Assembly (NCBI GenBank): GCA_021802375.1
Contig: JAKAAL010000337.1
Coordinates: forward strand, 1 to 5,626
Origin: Bacillota bacterium
GTDB lineage: Bacteria > Bacillota_E > Sulfobacillia > Sulfobacillales > Sulfobacillaceae
Direction: 5' to 3'
Length of the DNA: 5,626 bases
The notes below the pieces were generated by a model that had not been told where the DNA came from, made no database searches, and saw nothing but the letters and a program-made list of their open reading frames with translations. This document shows positions 1 to 5,102 of the stretch, piece after piece. Numbering within the stretch: position 1 is the first letter of the stretch; each line of letters opens with the position of its first letter. The translations under genes and the position numbers were made by a program.

Positions 1-6
1 TTGGTT

Positions 7-11
7 CCTCC
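7..11 (-). promoter_or_regulatory. Ribosome binding site of the next minus-strand gene (gene outside the window)
   Basis: On the minus strand the sequence reads GGAGGAACC and then leaves the window. This is a strong Shine-Dalgarno core in the right place for a start codon just beyond base 1. Together with the promoter at 84-112 it implies a further minus-strand gene after ftsY. In many Bacillota that gene would be ylxM followed by ffh, but nothing of the coding region is visible, so this identity is only expectation. Confidence 0.55.
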
Positions 12-13
12 GC

Positions 14-30
14 TCTTGCATGGTGCAAGA
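14..30 (-). repeat. Perfect 7-bp inverted repeat in the leader of the off-window gene
   Basis: TCTTGCA and TGCAAGA are separated by three bases, so the transcript from the promoter at 84-112 could form a compact 7-bp hairpin ending two bases before the ribosome binding site at 7-11. There is no U tract after it on either strand, so it is not an intrinsic terminator. It may affect translation of the next gene or be a protein-binding dyad; the sequence does not decide. Confidence 0.5.
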
Positions 31-83
31 TTAGGCGTAAATAACTATAAAAGACACTTGTTTCGAAACCATTGCCGTCTATT

Positions 84-112
84 AGTATAAGAACTCGCTG
101 GTTACTCGTCAA
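84..112 (-). promoter_or_regulatory. Sigma-70/sigma-A type promoter downstream of ftsY
   Basis: On the minus strand TTGACG (107-112) is followed after exactly 17 bases by TATACT (84-89). Each box matches the housekeeping consensus at five of six positions. Transcription would begin near base 77 and run off the left edge through a leader holding a palindrome (60-69), a hairpin (14-30) and a Shine-Dalgarno site (7-11). The gene after ftsY therefore probably has its own promoter in addition to any read-through from smc-ftsY. Confidence 0.7.
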
Positions 113-137
113 TCAGCGCACCCGAGGATTGACTTCA

Positions 138-1073
138 CTAAGACGGCGTGCGGTTCTCCCCTAAAATTGCCGAGACATATGATTCAGGGTCAAACGGCAT
201 CAGATCATCCAACGCCTCGCCGACACCGACATACCGAATGGGAACATTCAAACTCCTGGCAATGGCCAAGGCCACCCCGCCCTTGGCCGTTCCGTCCAAC
301 TTGGTCAGAATGATGCCACTCACGGGCACCGCCTCCATGAAAGAGGCGGCCTGGGCCAAGCCATTTTGCCCGGTGGTCGCGTCTAAGACCAGCCACACCT
401 CATTGGGGGCTCCGCTATGGGCCTTACCCATCACCCGGTAAATTTTAGCCAGTTCCTGCATCAATTGCACCTTGTTATGAAGGCGTCCGGCGGTATCGAT
501 GATGGCCAGGTCCGCGCGCCGGGCCACGGCCGCGGTGACCGTGTCGAAGGCCACGGCGGCCGAATCGGCGCCGATCGCCTGGCTAATAACCGGCACATGA
601 GCCCGGTCGCTCCAGACCAAGAGCTGCTCCGTAGCCGCCGCGCGGAAGGTGTCGGCCGCCCCTAAAATGACTTGATGACCACGCCTTTGCATCATCGCGG
701 CCAACTTGCCTACCGTCGTCGTCTTGCCTGTGCCGTTTACCCCCACCAGCATCCATACTACCGGCCGCTCGAGCTCCCCTAGTTGACTCGGATCTGGACT
801 AGACGATGCCAAGGCCTCCACCATGATCAGGTGCAGCATCGAAACAACCTCATCGGCTGCCTTGGGACGGCGTTGCCGCACCATCACCCTCGCCTGGCTC
901 AATAGGTATTCCACCGTGGACACGCCCAAATCCGCCTCGTAAAGAATCTCTTCCAGCGATTCCCACAGGTCGTCGTCCCACTGTCTGCCCGAAAAGGCGC
1001 TGAGAAGTTTGTCACCCAACCCCTGCCGCGTCTTGGTGAGGCCAGTACGCAGTCGCTCCCATAATCCCGGCAA
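138..1073 (-). CDS. ftsY: Signal recognition particle receptor FtsY
   Basis: FtsY is the membrane-associated SRP receptor GTPase; it docks ribosome-nascent chain complexes carried by Ffh/4.5S RNA to the Sec translocon. The 311-residue protein has a helical N domain (about 1-100) and a G domain with every SRP-GTPase motif: P-loop GVNGTGKT (111-118), DTFRAAA (141-147), DTAGR (193-197), DATTGQ (231-236), TKLD (257-260) and the closing GVGE (283-286). The long acidic A domain of E. coli FtsY is absent, as is usual in Bacillota; the short basic N-terminus is a plausible amphipathic membrane anchor. The start chosen is TTG at 1073, eight bases after AGGAGG. An upstream in-frame ATG at 1169 lies inside smc, has no comparable site, and would add 32 unrelated residues. 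Expression is probably coupled to smc, which ends 14 bases upstream. Confidence 0.96.
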   Translation of the reverse strand: MPGLWERLRTGLTKTRQGLGDKLLSAFSGRQWDDDLWESLEEILYEADLGVSTVEYLLSQARVMVRQRRPKAADEVVSMLHLIMVEALASSSPDPSQLGELERPVVWMLVGVNGTGKTTTVGKLAAMMQRRGHQVILGAADTFRAAATEQLLVWSDRAHVPVISQAIGADSAAVAFDTVTAAVARRADLAIIDTAGRLHNKVQLMQELAKIYRVMGKAHSGAPNEVWLVLDATTGQNGLAQAASFMEAVPVSGIILTKLDGTAKGGVALAIARSLNVPIRYVGVGEALDDLMPFDPESYVSAILGENRTPS

Positions 1074-1081
1074 TCCATGCC

Positions 1082-1087
1082 CCTCCT
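1082..1087 (-). promoter_or_regulatory. ftsY ribosome binding site, decides a TTG start
   Basis: A perfect AGGAGG follows immediately after the smc TAG stop (1088-1090) and lies eight bases before TTG at 1073-1071. An ATG at 1078-1076 is only three bases from the site and is in another frame that soon ends, so it is a decoy. The placement suggests that ribosomes finishing smc help initiate ftsY. Confidence 0.8.
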
Positions 1088-4000
1088 CTACTGAATTATC
1101 GTTTCCCGATCCTCTAACAAGACGGAAACTACGCGGCTTTGACCCCGACCATTGCCCGTAATTCCCCATAGGGCGGCAGCGGCTTCCATCGTCGCCTTAT
1201 GATGGGTAATCACAATGAACTGGCGATTTGTGCCTCGTTCATTCAAGTAGCGGCCAAAGCGCTCGGCATTCCATTCATCCAAAGAGGCCTCCACCTCGTC
1301 CAGCACCACAAAGGGCGCATGGCGAATGCTCAACAAGCTAAACAGCCAAGCCAGCCCGCCCAGAGCCTTTTCTCCCCCAGACAGCAAGCTGAGCCGACTA
1401 GGACGCTTGCCCGGGGGAGCCACCCATAAATCGACCCCCGGTTCCTCTCCACTCGTAAAGCGAAACGACGCGCTCCCCCCTCCAAACAGCGTATGGCACG
1501 CTTCTTGAAAGGCCTCCTCGACTTTGTGCGCCGTCTCGCGCACGCGCTCGGCGACAACCTGATCTAACTGGGCCAAAGTAGCCTCCAGCTCGGCTTTGGC
1601 GGATTTTACGTCCTCCGCCTCCGAGCTCAACTGCTCATGGCGCTTCGTAAGATCGCGCCACCGGCCTAGACTTCCCCGCTCCACGGGACCGATGCGGCCA
1701 ATTTCCGCGCGCACTCGCTTGAGTTCGCCTTCGGCTTGGGCAAGTTCCCTTGCCTGGAGCGGCGTCAAATCCCGTTCCGAATCCTGAAGCGGTGCCGACT
1801 CCCAACGCAGTGCGATCATGTCCCCCCGGCGGCGAAGTTCGGACACGCTCTGCTCGATGGCTTGGAGGCGATCCTGCTTGATGCGACGAGCGGACTCCAG
1901 CTCTTTACGCGACGATTGCAGCGCTTCCAGTGTTCGGGAATCCTGCTCGCATGCTTCGAGCAACTGGGCCTTCACGCTCCGCCGAAGCTCGGCCTGCTCC
2001 TTCCATTTGAGAACCTCCCCCTGTTGTTGCTGGAGGGTCGCAAGGATTTCCGCTGCCCGCCGACTAACCGTTTCGGCCTCTTTCAGCCATCGCTGGCGTT
2101 CGGCCAGATCTCGGGCCATTAACGCTCGCTGAACGTCCTTAGCTCCCTGCTCTTCGGCGTAACGCCTTTCCAAGTCCGCCACCACGGCAGCCTGGCGGGC
2201 CAACGCGGATTCGGCTTCGGTGAGGCTCCGCGAAGTTTCTTGGCGTTTGACCTCGATGCGTTCCCGCTCGTCGCCGAGCACCGTCTCTTGGTCGCTCAAT
2301 TGCACCAGGGTGTCACCATACGATAGTCCCTGGATGGCCTGCTCTTGCTGCTGCCATGACGCCCGCTTTTCCGCCAATTGCTCTCTTAGGGCGTCCACCT
2401 TAGCATTTATTTCCTGAAGACGTGCACGCCCCCCGTGCAATTCTTGTAACACATCATCCTTTTGCTTCTGAAGTCGTTCTAAGGCACCTCTCTTGCCACG
2501 GATTTCCTGAGATCCCGAGGCGGCGACCGATCCCCCGGTGATGGCCCCACCTACCAAGAGTACCTGACCATCTAGGGTCACCGTGCGAAATCGAAAGCGA
2601 TGAATCCGTCCCAACCGGGTCGCACCTTCCAAATCCTCCACCACTAATACCCTACCCAGCGCATGGCGAATGGCTACTTCGATATCGGGTGCATATTGCA
2701 CTAAGTCTACGGCAAATCCCAAGGCCCCCGGCATGCTGGCTAAATCGCGATCGCGCGGGGATAGCTCCGATGGGCGCAGAATGTCCAATGGCAAAAATGT
2801 GGCGCGTCCCAGTTTCCCCGCCCTGAGCCAATCGACCCAGCGTCGAGCGTCCTCTTCTCGGTCCACCACCAAATCCTGATGAGCCCCCCCCCAGCGCCAC
2901 CTCTAGGGCGTCCTGGAGTCTTGGTTCCACTTGGATCAGCGAACCCAGGGTCCCGCGAAGACGAGCCCCCATTCCCTCCGCTGCAGCCTTGAGCACCGCG
3001 CGCACTCCCGCAGAAAGGGATCCTCCAGGACGGCTCATCCGGGATAACGACTGAAGTTCGGCCGATTGCACCGCCCATTGTTGTTCCAACTTTCCTAGCT
3101 TCTCTTCTTGGATGGTGATCGACCGGGTTAGCTCTTTTCGAAGTTCGACCACATGGTCTAACTGCTTGACCTTGCTTAAAATCTCCTCCTGTTCGCGCTC
3201 GTGCTCCAGCATACGCTGTTTTAGCCGGTCCACTAACGTTTTCGTCGGAGCCATTCCCAAAACCGCCTCAAAGCGGCTCTTAACCTGTCGCCATTGAAGT
3301 ATTTGCTGGTCCAAGTCGGCTAGCCGCTGAAGGTGGCCGTCTTGGGCTTGGCGAAGTGTAGCTATTTGCCTTTGCAAATCTTCCAAGGTAGACCTTGCCT
3401 GAGTCGACATCGCCAGGCTGTCCGTTTCCCCTTGGTGGGCCCCTACGGTGGCCCGCTCTGCACGCTGGTCTAAGTCAGCGCTCAAGTCTATCCATTGCCC
3501 CAGCTCTTCACGACGCGCCTCTAAGCTTATCAATTCACGCTTATATGCATCCACCAAAGCTTCCGACTTGCTAAGTCCAGCCTCGCTCCGACTCACTTCC
3601 TCGCTCTCGATATCCAACTGGCGGCGCCTAAGCGTGAGTTGGTCTTGGCACTCAGCGGCATCGGCCTCTATCGCCTGCCAACTCGTTTCTAAGACCTCGA
3701 GGCCACTTCTCATCATTTCCTGTTCTTCTAGCGCTGCCGATATGGCTTGACTAAGACGGTCACCCTCAGCTTGGTCCAAGGCAAAACGCGTACGCCGAAT
3801 CAATCTCTGAAGTTCGTCCGCGCGCCCATTAAGCTGGTCCAATTGAGCCTCTCGCTGCGCCTGATGTTTCAGCCCATCCGCGTCTTGTTCAACCTCCGCG
3901 ATGAGGTCGGTCAAGCGCGTCACCTTAATCTCCACTTCCGCTAAATGTTGTACCGTCTCGCGACGCCGGAGCTTGTAGCGCGATACCCCAGAAGACTCCT

Positions 4001-4484
4001 CCAATTGCTCCAAACGCTCGCGCGGCTTCAATAAAAGTGCCGATTCCACGCCGCCTTGGCTGATGATGGCGTAGTTGGACCGACCTACGCCACTATCTAA
4101 AAACAGGTCGGTCACATCTTTTAAGCGAACCACCCGCCCGTTGATGAGATATTCCGACTCTCCGTTGCGATAGTATCGGCGGGTTACGGTGATCGAATCA
4201 GGCCAATCGGGATTTTCCAGGTTGGCTTCCGCAAACGTCAAGATCACCTCGGCGAGCCTCGCCATAGGCATGCCTTGACCGCCCGCAAACAAGATGTCCG
4301 TCCAGCGTTCGGCGCGCATCTCACGGGGCCGCTGTTCCCCTAGAGCCCATCTGAGAGCGTCCACCACGTTGCTTTTGCCGCCGCCGTTGGGTCCCACCAG
4401 TGCCGTGATGGCTCTTGGGAACTCAATCACCGTTTCCGCGCCAAACGACTTGAAGCCGTACATACTCATCCTTTTCAGGTACAC
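1088..4484 (-). CDS. smc: Chromosome segregation ATPase SMC, frameshifted as sequenced at a G9 run
   Basis: SMC is the ATPase of the bacterial condensin complex with ScpA and ScpB; it organises and helps separate daughter chromosomes. The N-terminal head has Walker A GPNGGGKS (31-38) and the Q-loop ISQG (Q143). Coiled coil covers about 165-485, the hinge about 490-655 (with VTLDGQVLLVGGAITGGS), and a return coil about 660-970. The C-terminal head has signature LSGGEK (about 1034-1039), Walker B FVVLDEVEA (1058-1066, D1062/E1063) and switch His in ITHHK (H1094). As written, the frame breaks after residue 533 at 2884-2892: the first frame runs on to a stop at 2652, giving 610 residues, while the rest of the hinge continues in another frame. 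Eight G instead of nine restores ALGGAHQDLVVD, a normal hinge sequence, and a 1131-residue protein, slightly short of the roughly 1190 usual. The GTG start fits the family N-terminus and has GAGGA nine bases upstream. Confidence 0.95.
2884..2892 (-). repeat. Homopolymer G9 tract that breaks the smc frame
   Basis: Nine consecutive C on the plus strand read as G9 in the smc coding sense. With eight G the codons are CTG GGG GGG GCT CAT CAG GAT, joining the two halves of the hinge seamlessly; with nine, the downstream half is out of frame. Both sides encode full-length, uneroded SMC sequence, so the gene does not look like an old pseudogene. The excess base is most simply a sequencing or assembly error, with a recent mutation or slippage at the tract as alternatives. 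Confidence 0.9.
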
Positions 4485-4493
4485 TCACAACCA

Positions 4494-4498
4494 TCCTC
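4494..4498 (-). promoter_or_regulatory. smc ribosome binding site
   Basis: GAGGA on the minus strand lies nine bases before the GTG at 4484. It is a moderate Shine-Dalgarno match and supports GTG over the in-frame ATG codons at residues 6 and 8, which would remove the conserved start of the head domain. Confidence 0.6.
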
Positions 4499-4510
4499 GC
4501 CTTAACCCTT

Positions 4511-4540
4511 AGCCCAGCGTCCTCTCTTGGGCGGTGGGCT
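4511..4540 (-). repeat. 6-bp inverted repeat in the smc leader
   Basis: AGCCCA (4511-4516) and TGGGCT (4535-4540) are complementary across 18 bases, and an inner TGGGC (4528-4532) offers a competing partner for the same arm. The leader RNA could therefore fold in two ways just upstream of the smc ribosome binding site. No U tract follows on the minus strand, so it is not a terminator. A role is not shown. Confidence 0.35.
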
Positions 4541-4561
4541 TTGCCTACCACTCTCTTCCTA

Positions 4562-4585
4562 TTTCTTCTCTTGTTTCTTCTCTTG
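4562..4585 (-). repeat. Perfect 12-bp tandem duplication in a purine-rich smc leader
   Basis: Two exact copies of TTTCTTCTCTTG (plus strand) lie head to tail, inside a strand-biased pyrimidine tract that continues with CTCTCTTCC at 4550-4559. In the smc transcript this is a purine-rich, A/G-only-like segment beginning a few bases after the predicted transcription start near 4592. It may be a simple slippage duplication or an unstructured leader segment. Confidence 0.85.
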
Positions 4586-4598
4586 CTACCATTGGCGG

Positions 4599-4627
4599 AG
4601 TATATCAACTCACCATCTACTTGCCAA
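4599..4627 (-). promoter_or_regulatory. Housekeeping-type promoter for smc-ftsY, overlapping the end of spoVS
   Basis: On the minus strand TTGGCA (4622-4627) and TATACT (4599-4604) are separated by exactly 17 bases, and each matches the sigma-A consensus at five of six positions. The -35 box lies in the last codons of spoVS, and the spoVS stop (4617-4619) lies in the spacer. Transcription would start near 4592, leaving a leader of about 108 bases before smc. This gives smc-ftsY expression independent of any sporulation control of spoVS. Confidence 0.72.
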
Positions 4628-4907
4628 GCGTCGGCGACGGGGATGACGGGACCGAGCACACCCGAAATCGTATGCCGGTGCGGTGCACTCCTTGCATATC
4701 TACGTCGAAAAATGCCGGTTGAGCGACCAAGTCCAGTGATTCCGCACCGAGCAAGCCTCGCGCTATAGCGATGGCTTTGACGGTTTGGTTGACCGCGCCG
4801 GCGCCCACCGCCTCCAAATCGGTTAGACCCCCCGAACGCACCATGGCAACCAGGGCACCCGCCACCGCCTGTGGCCGAGACACCGCCGACACCCTAAAAG
4901 ACGACAT
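4617..4907 (-). CDS. spoVS: Stage V sporulation protein S (SpoVS)
   Basis: SpoVS is a small, widely conserved protein; in Bacillus subtilis it affects septation and is needed for completion of stage V of sporulation (coat and cortex formation). It belongs to an Alba-like fold family and its biochemical role is unsettled. The 96-residue product matches along its length: FRVSAVSRPQAVAGAL near the start, the family hallmark AVGAGAVNQTVKAIAIARG (33-51), and DLVAQPAFFDVDMQGVHRTGIRF (59-81). It is about ten residues longer than the 86-residue B. subtilis protein, with an extra Ser/Pro-rich tail (84-96). The ATG at 4907 begins exactly where the family begins; the preceding ribosome binding site is only a G5 run six bases upstream. 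An in-frame GTG at 4937 would add ten residues lacking similarity. It is divergent from the regulator-like gene at 5103 and lies 132 bases upstream of smc. Confidence 0.93.
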   Translation of the reverse strand: MSSFRVSAVSRPQAVAGALVAMVRSGGLTDLEAVGAGAVNQTVKAIAIARGLLGAESLDLVAQPAFFDVDMQGVHRTGIRFRVCSVPSSPSPTLGK

Positions 4908-4913
4908 CTTTTT

Positions 4914-4927
4914 CCCCCATCCCCCAT
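4914..4927 (-). repeat. Tandem 7-bp repeat in front of spoVS
   Basis: ATGGGGG occurs twice in a row on the minus strand, directly before the AAAAAG that precedes the spoVS ATG. It contains two ATG triplets, both out of frame with spoVS, and supplies the only G-rich segment that could act as its ribosome binding site. Small slippage duplication is the simplest origin. Confidence 0.6.
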
Positions 4928-4928
4928 T

Positions 4929-4950
4929 AAAAACCACCAGTTTTTTGGTG
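4929..4950 (-). promoter_or_regulatory. Two mutually exclusive short hairpins in the spoVS leader
   Basis: In the spoVS sense the order is CACCA, AAAAAC, TGGTG, GTTTTT. CACCA can pair with TGGTG, leaving GTTTTT free as a short U tract like a weak terminator; or AAAAAC can pair with GTTTTT, which removes both. The stems are only five and six base pairs, so an attenuator-like role is speculative, although the symmetry is exact. Confidence 0.35.
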
Positions 4951-4952
4951 TC

Positions 4953-4967
4953 TCTAGGATTCTAGGA
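4953..4967. repeat. 8-bp-period direct repeat TCTAGGA
   Basis: TCTAGGA occurs twice (4953-4959 and 4961-4967) separated by one T. It overlaps the proposed -10 region of spoVS and could be a binding site for a regulator or a chance duplication. Confidence 0.5.
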
Positions 4968-4984
4968 ACTGTCGCAGAACTCCT
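4959..4984 (-). promoter_or_regulatory. Possible sigma-H-type promoter of spoVS
   Basis: On the minus strand GCAGGAGTT (AGGA at 4981-4984) and GAAT (4959-4962) have the layout of the Bacillus sigma-H consensus (RNAGGAWWW, 11-12 bases, RNNGAAT), with mismatches at the first W and the R before GAAT. The start would be near 4950, about 43 bases before the ATG. spoVS of B. subtilis is transcribed by sigma-H, so the match is in the expected place. The motif is short and chance agreement cannot be excluded. Confidence 0.4.
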
Positions 4985-4996
4985 GCATCTGTCACA
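4969..4996. repeat. Two CTGTC(G/A)CA direct repeats, 20 bp apart
   Basis: CTGTCGCA (4969-4976) and CTGTCACA (4989-4996) begin exactly 20 bases apart, about two helical turns, placing both on one face of the DNA. The first lies in the spacer and the second just upstream of the -35 element of the proposed spoVS promoter. They share CTGT with the arm TTCTGTA of the palindrome at 5038-5052, so they may be related half-sites. Confidence 0.4.
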
Positions 4997-5037
4997 ATTG
5001 GGCTGGGCTGGCGGTCGATCCCCCCTTGTCGAAAATT

Positions 5038-5052
5038 TACAGAATTTCTGTA
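5038..5052. promoter_or_regulatory. Perfect 15-bp palindrome, operator-like
   Basis: TACAGAA and TTCTGTA flank a single central base, giving seven perfectly complementary positions. It lies about 50 bases before the start at 5103 and about 21 bases upstream of the -10 element at 5074-5079, reaching close to where a -35 box would be. Size and position suit a dimeric helix-turn-helix protein, and the gene downstream encodes one, so autoregulation is an attractive inference. No G/C-rich stem or U tract makes it a terminator. Confidence 0.6.
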
Positions 5053-5073
5053 GAGGCCTCACGCCCTCTTATG

Positions 5074-5079
5074 TACAAT
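5074..5079 (+). promoter_or_regulatory. -10 element TACAAT of the plus-strand regulator-like gene
   Basis: TACAAT matches the sigma-A -10 at five of six positions, but at 16-18 bases upstream there is no recognisable -35 box (the bases are around TAGAGG). Transcription would start near 5086. A promoter with a poor -35 next to a palindrome suggests activation or other regulation by a bound protein. The call rests on one hexamer. Confidence 0.4.
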
Positions 5080-5083
5080 AACA

Positions 5084-5099
5084 ATTGCCAGGAGGCAAT
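5084..5099 (+). promoter_or_regulatory. Ribosome binding site in a perfect 6-bp hairpin
   Basis: ATTGCC and GGCAAT flank AGGA, so the AGGAGG Shine-Dalgarno (5090-5095) is split between the loop and the 3' arm. The site lies seven bases before ATG 5103, which fixes the start; the ATG at 5098 is too close and meets a stop after eight codons. Folding would partly hide the site. If the start of transcription is near 5086, the 5' arm would be incomplete, so an RNA role needs an upstream start; otherwise the dyad may act in DNA. Confidence 0.5.
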
Positions 5100-5102
5100 G
5101 TC

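Noticed and set aside
59..70. TGTTTCGAAACC resembles a parS site, tempting because smc is nearby
   Set aside because: The Bacillota parS consensus is a 16-mer with a central CACGTG; here the central ACGT is missing and the two halves are directly joined. It is only a 10-bp palindrome (60-69).
148..441. Plus-strand open frame antisense to ftsY
   Set aside because: It lies opposite conserved ftsY G-domain codons, with low-complexity translation and no ribosome binding site; high-GC shadow frame.
2652..2883. Reading the smc interruption as two separate split-SMC proteins
   Set aside because: The break lies inside the conserved hinge at a homopolymer, the tail of the first frame (after residue 533) has no SMC resemblance, and the second half has no ribosome binding site at its TTG.
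2740..3078. Gly/Arg-rich minus-strand open frame across the smc frameshift
   Set aside because: It is the third frame of the smc hinge; both other frames there carry recognisable SMC sequence, so it is a shadow.
4511..4540. Inverted repeat considered as a terminator between spoVS and smc
   Set aside because: Only six base pairs around an 18-base loop and no U tract on the minus strand.
4423..4659. Minus-strand open frame between spoVS and smc with a Lys/Arg-rich middle
   Set aside because: It overlaps the ends of both genes in another frame; the basic residues come from the purine-rich leader, and no family resemblance or ribosome binding site is seen.
4541..4768. Plus-strand open frame with a Leu/Phe-rich, signal-peptide-like beginning
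   Set aside because: The hydrophobic stretch is just translation of the TTTCTTCTCTTG pyrimidine repeat, the remainder is antisense to spoVS, and there is no ribosome binding site at its TTG start.
4968..4980. GAAC repeats (GAAC at 4967-4970 and 4977-4980) considered as a LexA box
   Set aside because: The Bacillota SOS box needs inverted GAAC-N4-GTTC; here the two GAAC are in direct orientation, so it does not fit.
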